A model generated the notes under the pieces. It saw nothing but the letters and a program-made list of their open reading frames with translations, was not told the origin of the DNA and did not search any database. Shown here in pieces: positions 1 through 8,400 of a stretch of DNA of 15,656 bases. Every line of letters starts with the position of its first letter. Within the stretch, counting starts at the first letter, position 1. Location: positions 1 to 15,656 of the forward strand of contig CAZKTF010000063.1 in assembly GCA_964555565.1 (NCBI GenBank), read 5' to 3'. The translations under genes and the position numbers were made by a program. This DNA is from CAZKTF01 sp964555565. GTDB taxonomy: Bacteria; Planctomycetota; JAJSAM01; JAKLKS01.

Positions 1-1
1 G

Positions 2-331
2 GCGCTGGCCGGGAAGCCCGTCGATCCGCGCCGCGTCCCCGCCCTGGCGCAGGCGCTGGCGGGCCCGGACGCGAAGGCCTGGGAGAAGGCGATCGTGCTC
101 GCGGCGGCGGCCGAGCGGGGAGTCGCGCCGGGCGGGGCCCCGGCCGGGGCGGACCCGCTCCGGGAACTCGCGGCCGCGCTCGAGGCCCTCCCCGGCGCGT
201 TCCCGCGGGAGGCCGCCGCCGACCTCCGGCGCGCGCTGGAGTCGGGGGACGCCGCGGCCGCGAAGGCCGTCCTCGGGGGGATGAAACGGCGGCCGGGGGC
301 GTGGCTCCTCAAGATCCGGTACGGGTTCTAG
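2..331 (+). CDS. Hypothetical protein, 5'-truncated by window edge
   Basis: An open frame enters from the left edge (first full codon at base 2) and ends at TAG 329-331, giving the last 109 residues. The visible part is rich in Ala, Pro, Arg and Gly with several probable amphipathic helices (for example LRELAAALEAL and AAADLRRALESGDAAAAKAVL) and ends in the basic-aromatic tail WLLKIRYGF. No catalytic motif or known domain is visible and I do not recognise the family. The stop codon shares its final G with the Shine-Dalgarno site of the next gene, so the two are probably translated from one mRNA. An internal GTG at 95 exists, but the frame is open upstream of it, so treating this as a truncated longer gene is more economical. 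Confidence 0.7.
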   Translation, partial: ALAGKPVDPRRVPALAQALAGPDAKAWEKAIVLAAAAERGVAPGGAPAGADPLRELAAALEALPGAFPREAAADLRRALESGDAAAAKAVLGGMKRRPGAWLLKIRYGF

Positions 332-339
332 GAGGGACG

Positions 340-1311
340 ATGAGGATCGCAGGGCTCTCCGTGCTCGCCGCGGCGGCGCTCGTCCCCGGCGCGGCCGCGC
401 CCGCGCCCGCGGCGGACGAGGTCCCCTTCCCGGTCTCGAAGTCCACCATCCTCCGCGCCGAGGGGACGGTCTACACCGTGGAGGGACGCATCCGGATCCC
501 GAAGGGGGTGGAGGTCTCCTGCCAGAAGGACGTGCACGTGAAGGCGAAGGGGAAGGGGGCCGCCGTCATCGAGGTGGAGGGGCAGTTCCCGGTGCACGGC
601 GTGGACCTCCGGGAGGTGATCTTCGAGGGGGTGACCGTGGAGCCCGCCGAGCAGCACGGGGAGATCCACCTGGAGCACTGCATCTTCCGGAAAGGCGGGG
701 GGCTCGCCACACCGTCCGGCAAGGCCGCCGCGGGCGACATCCTGGTCCAGGCCTGCCAGTTCAAGGAGAACGCGCGGGTGGACCTGGCGGTCTCCGGCGG
801 CACGATCCAGTTCCTGGACTCCGGGCTCGGGGGGGTGCTCCGGATCCGCGGCGTCGATCCGCCCTCCGGGCCGAACAGGGTGAAGGCGACCATCCGCGGG
901 AGCGACTCCGACGGGCTCGAACTCGTGAACCTGGCGGACGTCACCGTGCGGATCAACCGGGTCCGGCCCGGCCCCGCGCTGCTGCGGGACAACGGGGTCC
1001 TCATCTTCGACGGGAACAAGGTGGAGTCGAAGGACCTGCGCTTCGAGCAGTCGAAGGCGGGCCGGTTCGCGAGGACGCAGGTGATGAAGTGCGACCTCTA
1101 CTGCGACACCGTGACCTTCCGGGCCCCCGTGGAGGCCGGGAAGTCGGACGTGGTCGAGGTGGACAAGTGCTGGTTCCAGGGGAAGACCGCGAGGAAGGAC
1201 GTCGAGGCCGTCGTCCGCGACGCCGACGACGACCCCACGACCGGCGTGAAGGTCACCGTGCGCAACCCCCAGGAGCGCCCGCTCGAGCTCGCCGGGGCGG
1301 TGATCCGGTAG
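340..1311 (+). CDS. Secreted parallel beta-helix-like protein
   Basis: The product has 323 residues. It starts at ATG 340, preceded by GGAGG at 331-335 that overlaps the previous stop. The frame is open further upstream, but this start gives a clean signal peptide (MRIAGLSVLAAAALVPGAAA, then an Ala-Pro-Ala-Ala stretch before DEVPFPV), so export is expected. The mature part is a run of short beta-strand-like segments of about 20-25 residues with alternating hydrophobics, such as VDLREVIFEGVTVEP, GEIHLEHCIFRKGG, GDILVQACQFKENARV and VMKCDLYCDTVTF. This is the pattern of right-handed parallel beta-helix (pectin-lyase-like) proteins. No lyase or hydrolase catalytic set can be picked out, so a structural or ligand-binding role is as likely as an enzymatic one. 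Four Cys residues fall in xxC(I/Q/D/W)F-like rungs. The beta-helix assignment is inference from strand periodicity. Confidence 0.8.
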   Translation: MRIAGLSVLAAAALVPGAAAPAPAADEVPFPVSKSTILRAEGTVYTVEGRIRIPKGVEVSCQKDVHVKAKGKGAAVIEVEGQFPVHGVDLREVIFEGVTVEPAEQHGEIHLEHCIFRKGGGLATPSGKAAAGDILVQACQFKENARVDLAVSGGTIQFLDSGLGGVLRIRGVDPPSGPNRVKATIRGSDSDGLELVNLADVTVRINRVRPGPALLRDNGVLIFDGNKVESKDLRFEQSKAGRFARTQVMKCDLYCDTVTFRAPVEAGKSDVVEVDKCWFQGKTARKDVEAVVRDADDDPTTGVKVTVRNPQERPLELAGAVIR

Positions 1312-1320
1312 CGGCTGGCG

Positions 1321-1371
1321 CCGCCTCTTCCCCGCGGCGGTGAGCATCGGGACGTCCCTTCCCGTGGGACG
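1321..1371 (+). terminator. Weak hairpins downstream of the beta-helix gene
   Basis: Two small stem-loops lie 10-60 bases after the TAG at 1311: CCGCC (1321-1325) with GGCGG (1336-1340), and CGTCCC (1353-1358) with GGGACG (1366-1371). Neither is followed by a T tract, so factor-independent termination is doubtful. They may only stabilise the 3' end. Low confidence in a GC-rich genome where short stems arise by chance. Confidence 0.2.
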
Positions 1372-1475
1372 GACAAGCCTACCCTCCGCGACATCCGGGG
1401 CGCGCCGCCGCCCGGCGGTTGCCACCGGGGTGGCCGCATGAGTACCATCCGCGAACCGTTCCACCCGGGGTACCC

Positions 1476-1670
1476 ATGCGAACCCGAGCGCTCTCCCGCC
1501 TCCTGACGGTGGGGAGGTCCGCCGTCGCGCCCGCCCTGGCGGTGGGGGTTCCTGGACCCGAAGGCCCCTGCCGGAACGAGGGGATCCATGCCGTCGGCGA
1601 CCTCGGACCGGTCGCGGCGCAAGCGGTCCCGGCGCTCGAGACGATCGCCGGCCAGGGTCGGTGCCGGTGA
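1476..1670 (+). other. Small ORF or relic with HEAT-like segment in the 1312-1660 spacer
   Basis: The 349-base gap between the beta-helix gene and the methyltransferase gene holds no convincing gene. The best candidate is a 64-residue frame from ATG 1476 to TGA 1668-1670. Its C-terminal part reads AVGDLGPVAAQAVPALETI, which resembles the AhhxLGxxAxxAVPAL helix of HEAT/PBS-lyase repeats. Those repeats are common in high-GC environmental bacteria. The N-terminal part (MRTRALSRLLTVGRSAVAPA) is unlike a HEAT repeat, there is no good Shine-Dalgarno site, and the frame overlaps the GTG start of the next gene by 10 bases. It may be a decayed end of a repeat protein, a tiny real gene, or chance. Confidence 0.2.
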
Positions 1671-2245
1671 CGCCGGGTTTGGTCGTCCTGGGGGTCTCAC
1701 TCGGAATGCGCGAAGTGCTGCGCCGGTCCCTCTCCCGCGCGGGCCGCGCGGGGCGGCCGGTCGGAGGGACGCCGAGCGCGATCCTGTGGAACGTGGCCTG
1801 GCTCGCCCTCCTCGCGCTGGGGTGCGATCGGCTGTCCCGCGAGCCCCCGGACGCGCGCGCCTGGGTCGGGTTCGGATTCCTCTGGGCCGGGACGGCCCTC
1901 CGCTCCTGGGCGTTCCAGTCCCTGGGGGTCTTCTACGCGGTACGGATCGCGTTCCTCGATGATCACGAGCTCGTGACCTCGGGTCCGTACCGCCGCCTGC
2001 GGCATCCCCTGCACCTCGGGCTCCTGACGGAGATGACGGGACTGGCCCTCCTCGCTTCCGGGGCTCTCGGCTGGGCGCTGCTCACGGTCTCGGGGATCGT
2101 CCTGATCTTCCGCAATCGGAAGGAGGATCGGTGGCTCGAGACGCGCTTCGGCGATCGGTTCCAGGCACACCGGCGGGGGGCCGTGGACATCGTGGACCTT
2201 CTCCCCCGGCGTCGCCGCCGTCCGGTCGGCCGGACGGGAGCCTGA
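1661..2245 (+). CDS. ICMT-family membrane methyltransferase
   Basis: A 194-residue integral membrane protein of the isoprenylcysteine carboxyl methyltransferase / phospholipid methyltransferase group, which transfers methyl from S-adenosylmethionine inside the membrane. The family signature is clear: LVTSGPYRRLRHPLHLG at residues 104-120 (SAM-binding GPYRxxRHPxYxG, with His in place of the usual Tyr), then a long hydrophobic hairpin (about 121-150), then RNRKEDRWLETRFGDRFQAHRR at 151-172 (the R-x-E-E-x-x-L-x-x-x-F-G-x-x-F/Y block). Further hydrophobic stretches lie near 39-55 and 67-92, giving about four membrane segments. The start is uncertain: GTG 1661 is used, but ATG 1706 (residue 16) is possible and neither has a strong Shine-Dalgarno site. 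The substrate cannot be read from sequence; bacterial members methylate varied lipids, thiols and carboxylates. The ATP-grasp gene begins 4 bases after its stop, suggesting co-translation. Confidence 0.88.
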   Translation: MPVTPGLVVLGVSLGMREVLRRSLSRAGRAGRPVGGTPSAILWNVAWLALLALGCDRLSREPPDARAWVGFGFLWAGTALRSWAFQSLGVFYAVRIAFLDDHELVTSGPYRRLRHPLHLGLLTEMTGLALLASGALGWALLTVSGIVLIFRNRKEDRWLETRFGDRFQAHRRGAVDIVDLLPRRRRRPVGRTGA

Positions 2246-2249
2246 CCCC

Positions 2250-3482
2250 GTGCGGGTCCTCGTCACGGGTGCCCGGACCTACTACTCCCTCCACGCGATC
2301 CGGTCGCTCGGGAGGGCAGGCCACCGGGTGACGGCCGCCGATTGCCGGGCAGGGGCACTCGGCTTCTACTCGCGTTTCACCTCGGGCCGGCTCGTCTACC
2401 CCTCGGTGGCCGCCGACCCGGACGGCTTCGCGGAGGCACTCGGAGGCTTCCTGGAGTCCGAACGACACGACGTCGTCCTCCCGCTGTACGAGGAGGCGCT
2501 CGCCCTGGCCCGGCGGGCGGACAGGTTCGAGGGGTTGGCGCGCATGCCGCTCCCGGACTACGGCACGATGCTGCGGTTCCACGACAAGCGCCTCCTCTAC
2601 GGCTTCGCGGCCGAGGTCGGGGTTCCGGTCCCGCGGACGTGCGATGTTTGCGATCGGGAGCCCGAGGGAATCGGGTACCCCCTCATCCTCAAGGTGCCTC
2701 AATCGTCCTCCGCCCGGGGGGTCGCGAGGGTCCGCTCGCGAGCGGAGTTCCGGGCGGCAAGGGGACGCCTCCTCCGCGAACACGGCCTCCCGCAGGATGC
2801 CGCGCTCCTCGCGCAGGCCCTGGTGGACGGGCACCAGGTGTGCAGCCTGTCCTTCGCCTGGCATGGACGGCCGAAGGGCACGCTCCTTTACCGCAACCTC
2901 TGTGAGTTCCCGTTCCGCGGCGGCGCGGGCGTCGTGCGCGAGAGCGTCGAGCACCCGGGACTCGAAGCCCTGGTCGATGAACTGCTCCGCGTGTCCCGCT
3001 GGCACGGGGTCGTCGGGTTCGACTTCCTGGTGGAGCGGGCGACCGGTCGGGCGTTTCTCATCGACGCGAATCCGCGCTTCACGCCCGGGCTGCGGCTCGC
3101 GGCGATGGCAGGGCTCGACCTGGTGGAGATGGCGATCTCCGGGGACGAGCCGCCCCCGGCTTCTCCGGTCGCGGGAGGCCACCGGACACGGGTGGAGCCG
3201 CTTGCCCTCGCGTGGGCGGCGCGGGCCCTGGTCCCGCATCGCGGCTACGGAACGGATCTGCTCCGGGTGGCCGACCTCCTCGTGCCCAAGTCGCGGTCCC
3301 GCTCCGATCTCTTCGCGGGTGACGACCTGCGGTCGCTGCGCGGCATCGGCACGACGCTCGTGGACTTCCTCCGCTCGTCCCTGGCCGGCTCTCCCGGACT
3401 CCGTTTCATCCGGGACTCCCAGTTCACGGACTACGCGTCCGCGCGGACCCGGACACCCGCGGGCGGTGGCCCCGCCGGATAG
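2250..3482 (+). CDS. ATP-grasp carboxylate ligase-like protein
   Basis: The product has 410 residues and starts at GTG 2250, 4 bases after the methyltransferase stop. The N-terminus (RVLVTGARTYYSLHAIRSLGRAGH, residues 2-25) is the Rossmann-like pre-ATP-grasp domain of carbamoyl-phosphate-synthase-type ligases, followed by a VVLPLYEEALALA segment at 75-87. The ATP-grasp fold follows: HDKRLL (111-116), the nucleotide-binding lysine K148 in PLILKVPQSSSARGV, the metal-binding region GFDFLVE (256-262), and IDANPRFTPG (271-280) with D272 and N274 as likely Mg ligands. The family joins a carboxylate, activated as acyl phosphate, to an amine or thiol. The substrates here are unknown. The C-terminal 100 residues (about 310-410) are rich in Arg and Leu and are not recognised. 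Pairing with a membrane methyltransferase hints at modification of a small molecule or lipid. The class is certain, the role is not. Confidence 0.88.
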   Translation: MRVLVTGARTYYSLHAIRSLGRAGHRVTAADCRAGALGFYSRFTSGRLVYPSVAADPDGFAEALGGFLESERHDVVLPLYEEALALARRADRFEGLARMPLPDYGTMLRFHDKRLLYGFAAEVGVPVPRTCDVCDREPEGIGYPLILKVPQSSSARGVARVRSRAEFRAARGRLLREHGLPQDAALLAQALVDGHQVCSLSFAWHGRPKGTLLYRNLCEFPFRGGAGVVRESVEHPGLEALVDELLRVSRWHGVVGFDFLVERATGRAFLIDANPRFTPGLRLAAMAGLDLVEMAISGDEPPPASPVAGGHRTRVEPLALAWAARALVPHRGYGTDLLRVADLLVPKSRSRSDLFAGDDLRSLRGIGTTLVDFLRSSLAGSPGLRFIRDSQFTDYASARTRTPAGGGPAG

Positions 3483-3518
3483 GGGCGTCGCGCTCGGGCC
3501 CAGGCTTGCCGCACGGTC

Positions 3519-3561
3519 CCTCCGTCAGCGCTCGAACCTGGACAACCGGCTCCGGAGGCCG
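3519..3561 (-). repeat. Decayed 3' half of tRNA-Arg(CCG), candidate distal att site
   Basis: Aligned without gaps to the intact tRNA-Arg at 8652-8694 (offset 5133), 38 of 43 positions agree, including an exact 20-base run at 3542-3561. The match covers tRNA positions from the anticodon stem through the anticodon loop, variable loop, T arm and acceptor 3' strand, in the same orientation. Mismatches at 3521, 3529-3531 and 3541 break T-stem and acceptor pairs, and no 5' half follows, so it cannot be a working tRNA. A partial 3' tRNA copy at distance from the intact gene is the usual mark of tRNA-targeted integration. Confidence 0.8.
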
Positions 3562-3726
3562 ATCGCAGCTCGCGCCGCAAGTCATTCTGTGACAGGTCCT
3601 TGGAGAACGCAGGCCGTTGTGCCGCCGGGCTTTCGGACATCGGGTTCCTGCCCGGTCCGGCAGCCTCAGCCAGCGGGGGCTCCGGGGCGGGAGTCCACCC
3701 GGGACGCAGCCGGCCGCTCGTTTCCA

Positions 3727-3756
3727 TTGTCGGCGCGGGATGGTACAAGTTATAAA
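3727..3756 (+). promoter_or_regulatory. Sigma70-like promoter for the DUF4143 ATPase gene
   Basis: TTGTCG (3727-3732) and TTATAA (3750-3755) are separated by 17 bases, or TATAAA (3751-3756) by 18. They sit 30 bases upstream of the GTG start. The -10 box lies within the left arm of the inverted repeat at 3743-3774, so a protein bound to that repeat would block transcription. The rest of the 303-base gap 3483-3785 holds the tRNA relic at 3519-3561 and nothing else I can identify. Confidence 0.45.
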
Positions 3757-3774
3757 TGTAGTTATAGCTTGTAC
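3743..3774. promoter_or_regulatory. AT-rich inverted repeat, candidate operator
   Basis: The left arm GTACAAGTTATAA (3743-3755) and the reverse complement of the right arm TTATAGCTTGTAC (3762-3774) match at 12 of 13 positions, with a 6-base centre (3756-3761). Only 9 of 32 bases are G or C, a striking island of AT in this window. It ends directly at the Shine-Dalgarno GGAGGT (3775-3780) of the ATPase gene and overlaps the proposed -10 box. Either a dimeric repressor site or, as RNA, a hairpin controlling access to the ribosome binding site would fit. Confidence 0.6.
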
Positions 3775-3785
3775 GGAGGTGCCCG

Positions 3786-5249
3786 GTGCTGAGCCAGGAG
3801 GTCGTCACCGTCTTGCGGGAGCTGAACCCGTGGTGGACGGATCCGACGGTCGTTCGCCCGGCGCCCCCGACCTACCGCCGACCGGTGATCCGACAGATGG
3901 CGGGGCGCTTGAAGTCCAGGGGCCGTCTCGTGGAAGTGCTGCGGGGTCCCCGCCAGGTCGGCAAGACGACGGGGATGCACCAGATCGTCCAGGACCTGCT
4001 GCGTTCGACCACGCCGGGTCGCCAGATCCTGTTCGTCCGGTTCGACCTCGAGGTGCTCCGTGAGATCCCTGGGGGGCTGCTCGCCATCGTGCGGTGGTAC
4101 GCGGACGCGGTCCGGGGCGCTGCGCTCGGTAGCGGGGAGCCGCCCTTCGTCTTCCTCGACGAGATCCACAAGGTACGCAGGTGGGACGAGGCGGTGAAGC
4201 ACCTGGTCGATACATTCCCCGTGCGTCTCGTCCTGACGGGCTCCTCCAGCGTCCTCGTCGCGCGGGGAGGCCGGGAGAGTCTCGCGGGGCGGGTGTTCTC
4301 GACGGAGATCCCCACGTTCCTGTTCCGGGAGGTCGTCGAAGCGTGGGCGCCGGCGCTCGCGTCCGCCCTGCCCCCTGCGGCGAGGTTCACGGACGCCTTC
4401 GATCCGGCATCCTTCCGCGAGCGCATCGAGTGGATCGAGGCCCTGAGGCCCCAGCAGAAGCTCGCCCTTTCGCGGAGGCTGGAGCGGTACTTCCACCGCG
4501 GCGGGTACCCGCGGCTCCACTCCGGCGAGGTGGACGACGACCGCTGGGCGGACTACCTGGTCCAGACCGTCTTCGAGAACGTCCTGGGGGCCGACATCCC
4601 GGACCTGTTCCCCGTGCAGGACCCGCGGCTCCTCCGGCACCTCTACCTGTCCGTCGCGAGAAGGACCGGCAACGAGATCTCGCAACCGTCCCTGGTGGAA
4701 GAAGCGGCCGCCGGGGGCTTCACGACGACGCAACCGACCGTCGGGAGGTACCTCCACTACCTCGCGGATGCCCTCCTCACGCGGGAGTTCCGGCGCTTTC
4801 CGCTCTCGCGGAGGAGGTCGGCCCGTGTGCCGGTGAAGATCGTCCTGTCGGACCTCGGCGTGCGGAACGCCATCTTCCGCGGGGCGCCCTCGCTGTGGGA
4901 GGGGGATCCCTCCGTGGTCGGTCCCCTGGTGGAGACCCTCGCCCAGTCCGTCGTCCGGGACGCGAACCTCCAGGTCCACTTCTGGAGGGACTACGAGGAG
5001 AAGGGCAACCGGCGATCCCCGGTCCGCGAGGTGGACTTCGTGGCGGAGAGGATCGACGGGGAGACCCTGCCGATCGAGGTGAAGTTCCGGAGGAGGATCG
5101 ACCCGGGGGAGGACGCGCGCGGGCTCCGGCTCTTCATCGAGCGTTTCAAGTCTCCCTACGGGCTGATGGTGACCCGGGACCTGCACCGGTGGGATGAGGC
5201 GGCGAGGATCCTGTACGTGCCGCTCCAGACGTTCCTGCTGGCGTTCTGA
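3786..5249 (+). CDS. AAA_14 / DUF4143 family P-loop ATPase
   Basis: The product has 487 residues. It starts at GTG 3786, 5 bases after a perfect GGAGGT. The N-terminal ATPase has Walker A GPRQVGKTT (54-62), Walker B FVFLDEIHK (121-129), a sensor-like LVLTGSSS (148-155), and the SLAGR box (165-169) followed by EIPTFLFREV that is diagnostic of the AAA_14 group. The C-terminal DUF4143 region ends in REVDFVAE...LPIEVKF. D417, E431 and K433 form the D-(x)n-E-x-K arrangement of PD-(D/E)xK nuclease-like folds. The family is widespread and often mobile, its cellular role is unproven, and proposals include regulation and conflict systems. At 487 residues it is at the long end, with an extra segment near 190-225 (AWAPALASALPPAARFTDAF). 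It lies inside the putative tRNA-Arg island with its own promoter and operator-like palindrome, so it is probably autoregulated. The domain call is firm and the biological role unknown. Confidence 0.93.
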   Translation: MLSQEVVTVLRELNPWWTDPTVVRPAPPTYRRPVIRQMAGRLKSRGRLVEVLRGPRQVGKTTGMHQIVQDLLRSTTPGRQILFVRFDLEVLREIPGGLLAIVRWYADAVRGAALGSGEPPFVFLDEIHKVRRWDEAVKHLVDTFPVRLVLTGSSSVLVARGGRESLAGRVFSTEIPTFLFREVVEAWAPALASALPPAARFTDAFDPASFRERIEWIEALRPQQKLALSRRLERYFHRGGYPRLHSGEVDDDRWADYLVQTVFENVLGADIPDLFPVQDPRLLRHLYLSVARRTGNEISQPSLVEEAAAGGFTTTQPTVGRYLHYLADALLTREFRRFPLSRRRSARVPVKIVLSDLGVRNAIFRGAPSLWEGDPSVVGPLVETLAQSVVRDANLQVHFWRDYEEKGNRRSPVREVDFVAERIDGETLPIEVKFRRRIDPGEDARGLRLFIERFKSPYGLMVTRDLHRWDEAARILYVPLQTFLLAF

Positions 5250-5352
5250 GCCCTCAACTGCGCACCCCCCGGTCGGCGCTACCGGTCAGCCGCACCAGGG
5301 GAGCTGCGACCCGTCGCTTTGGGAACTTGGCGACTGCCGTCCCCGCAGACGC

Positions 5353-5381
5353 TTGACGGGCCCGATTCACAAGCGAAGAAT
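5353..5381 (+). promoter_or_regulatory. Candidate promoter for the DUF4062-NTPase-TPR gene
   Basis: TTGACG (5353-5358, 5 of 6 to consensus) is followed after 17 bases by AAGAAT (5376-5381, 4 of 6). Transcription would begin near 5388, about 34 bases before ATG 5422. It would exclude the upstream in-frame ATG at 5380. The 172-base gap after the ATPase gene also holds a small stem CCGGT/ACCGG (5269-5285) without a T tract, so the two genes may be transcribed separately or by read-through. Confidence 0.35.
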
Positions 5382-5421
5382 GCCCTCGCCTTTCGCGACG
5401 CGCGCCACGGGGAGGCCGAGC

Positions 5422-8400
5422 ATGGGAGTTCCGCCGACCGACACGGCGCCCGGGCGGCGGGTCCTCCGCGTCTTCGTCTCCTCCACGTTTCTGGACATGC
5501 AGGAGGAGCGCGAGGAGCTAGTCAAGCGGGTCTTCCCGCGGCTCCGCAGGCTCTGCGAGTCCCGCGGCGTCACCTGGGGCGAGGTGGACCTCCGGTGGGG
5601 TGTGACCGACGAGCAGCGGGCGGAAGGCAAGGTGCTGCCGCTCTGCCTCGCGGAGATCCGCAGGTGCCGGCCCTACTTCCTCGGCCTCTTGGGCCGCCGG
5701 TACGGCTGGGTTCCCGCGGAGATCGACCCCGCACTTTCCGACCGGGAGGAGTGGCTCCGGGGGCACCGCGGGAGTTCCGTCACGGAGCTCGAGATCCTCC
5801 ACGGGGTGCTCAACGACCCGGGCATGGCGGGCCACAGCTTCTTCTACCTGCGCAGCCCCCGGTCCGTCCGTGCGTTGCCCCGAGAGCGCCGGTCCGCGTT
5901 CAGCGAACTCCCGAAGCCGGAGGAGGTTGCGAGGCACGGGCCCGACGGGGCCAGGGTCCGGGCGAGCGGCCGTCGCAGCAGGCTCCGGGTCCTGAAGCGC
6001 CGGATCCGGGCGAGCGGCCTTCCCGTTCGCAGGGGTTGGGCCGACGCGCGAGCCCTGGGTGCTCGGGTCCTCGAGGACGTGACCGGCGTGATCGACCGAC
6101 TCTTCCCGGAGGGCTCGAAGCCGGACCCGCTCGACAGGGAGGCCGCCGACCACGAGGCCCACGCGGCGAGCCGTGCGCAGGTCTATGTCGAGCGCGCGGG
6201 CTACTTCGAGCGGCTCGACGCGCACGCCTCGGGGGATGGACCGCCGTTGGTGGTGCTCGGGGAATCGGGCCTCGGGAAGTCGGCCCTGCTCGCCAACTGG
6301 GCGCTCCGCCTTCGCGCTCTTCCCGGCACGCCGCCGGTCCTCCTCCACTTCATCGGCGCCACGCCGCAGAGCGCCGACGGGTCGGCGATGCTGCGGCGGA
6401 TCCTCGCGGAGTTCCGCAGGAGGTTCGACATCCCCATCGAGACTCCCGACACGCTGGACGCCCTGCGCGCCGCCTTCGCCAACGCGCTCCACATGGTCGC
6501 GGCCAAAGGGCGTGTCGTCGTCGTCCTGGACGCCCTAAACCAGCTCGAGGACCGCGACGGGGCGCCGGACCTCGTCTGGCTCCCGCCCATGATCCCCCCC
6601 GGCATCCGGCTGGTCCTGTCCACCCTGCCGGGGCGTCCCCTCGACGACCTCAAGCGCCGTGGATGGCCGACGATGGAGGTGGAGCCCCTCGACGTACCGG
6701 AGAGGGAGCGCCTCATCCCGGAGTACCTCGCCCAGTACGCCAAGGCACTGAGCCCCGCCCGCATGTCGCGCATCGCCGCGGCTCCGCAGGCCGCGAACCC
6801 GCTCTACCTGCGGACTCTGCTGGAGGAACTTCGGCTCTGGGGCGACCACGCGACTCTCGACGAGCGCATCGAGCGCTATCTGTCGGCCCCGACGGTCAAG
6901 GAGCTCTACGAGCGAGTCCTGCGCCGCTACGAGGACGACTACGAGGAGGATCGGCCAGGGCTCGTGCGCGACGCGATGACGCTCCTCTGGGCGGCGCGGC
7001 GGGGCCTGTCCGAGGCGGAACTGCTGGAACTCCTCGGGACGGCCGGACAGCCGCTTCCCCAGGCCCCCTGGGTGTCGCTGCGCCTCGCCGCCGAGGCGTC
7101 ACTTGTGGACCGTTCGGGGCTCCTCGCTTTCGGTCACGAGCACCTGCGCTCGGCCGTCCGCGACCGATACCTCGGCGAAGAATCCGCGCAGCGGGCCGCG
7201 CACCTTCGCCTGGCCGACCACTTCCACCGCCAGGAGCTCGGGCCCCGGAAGGTGGACGAGCTGCCATGGCAGCTCGCCCGGGCGGGGTCCTGGCGACGTC
7301 TCCACGACCTGCTCGCCGACATGAAGTTCTTCGTCGCGGCCTGGGACGCCAACGAGTTCGAGGTCAAGGCCTGCTGGTCGCAGGTGGAAGCGGGCTCCGC
7401 GTTGCGCCTCGTGGATGCGCTCCGGCCGCTGATCGAGTCTCGCGCCCCGGAACCGGGCACGGCGTGGCGGGCGGCCACGCTGCTTGACGATACCGGACAT
7501 CCCGAGGAGGCGCTCTCGCTCCGGCGCTTCCTCGTCCGGCACCATCGACAAGCCGGGGACCCGCGGAACCTGCATGCGTCGCTCGGCAACGAGGCGGTGA
7601 TCCTCAGGGCTCGCGGTGACCTCGATGCGGCGATGGCGCTCCACAAGGAGGAGGAGATGATCTGCCGGGAGCTCGGCGACAGGGACGGTCTGCGCGTGTC
7701 GCTCGGCAACCAGGCGCTGATCCTCGAGGAGCACGGGGACCTCGACGGGGCGATGGTGCTGCACGGGGTGGCCGAGCTGATCTGTCGCGAGCTTGGGAAC
7801 AAGCCGGGGCTGCAGACCTCGCTCGGCAACCAGGCGAACGTGCACTTCCGCCGCGGGTCCCTCGACAGGGCGATGGCCTTGCTCGAGGAGTGCGAGCGGA
7901 TCTGCCGTGCGCTCGGGAACCGGGACCGGCTTCAGGGCACGCTCGGCAACCGGGCGAACATCCTCTTCCAGCGGGGGGACCTCGACGGGTCCATGGAGCT
8001 GCTCAAGCAACAGGAGCAGATCTGCCGCGAACTCGGGAACAAGGAGGGGCTGCAGAACTCCCTCTCCGGCCAGGCGAACGTCCTGTACGCCCGCGACGAC
8101 TTCGACGGTTCGATGGCGCTGCTCAAGGCGGAGGAACGGATCTGCCGCGAGATCGGCGACAAGAGCGGGTTGCAGACGTCGCTCGGAAACCAGGCGAACA
8201 TCCTCTACGCGCGGAACGACCTCGACGGAGCGATGGCGCTGTACAAGGAGAAGGAGCGGCTGTGCCGCGATCTCGGGAACAGGGAAGGGCTGGCGAGGGC
8301 GCTGGCGTACCAGGGTGCCATACTCGGCCGTTCCCCGGTGAGTCGAGGCGAGGGCCTCCGGCTGGCGGAAGAGGCCTACCGTCTGGCCCTGGAGAGCGGG

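Noticed and set aside
3519..3561. A second functional tRNA-Arg
   Set aside because: The 5' half is missing and T-stem and acceptor pairs are broken, so it is treated as a relic or attachment site.
3617..4063. A 148-codon + strand frame across the ATPase promoter and start
   Set aside because: It overlaps the DUF4143 gene in another frame, reads through the palindrome and tRNA-side spacer, and shows no recognisable domain.
5194..5421. N-terminal extension of the DUF4062 protein upstream of ATG 5422
   Set aside because: The added residues are low-complexity Arg/Ser/Cys-rich, overlap the end of the ATPase gene, and cross the candidate promoter. ATG 5422 has a strong Shine-Dalgarno site just before the conserved domain.
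7579..8298. CRISPR array, suggested by regular tandem repeats
   Set aside because: The period is 120 bases with no unique spacers, the reading frame is kept, and the units translate to TPRs. No CRISPR array is seen anywhere in the window.
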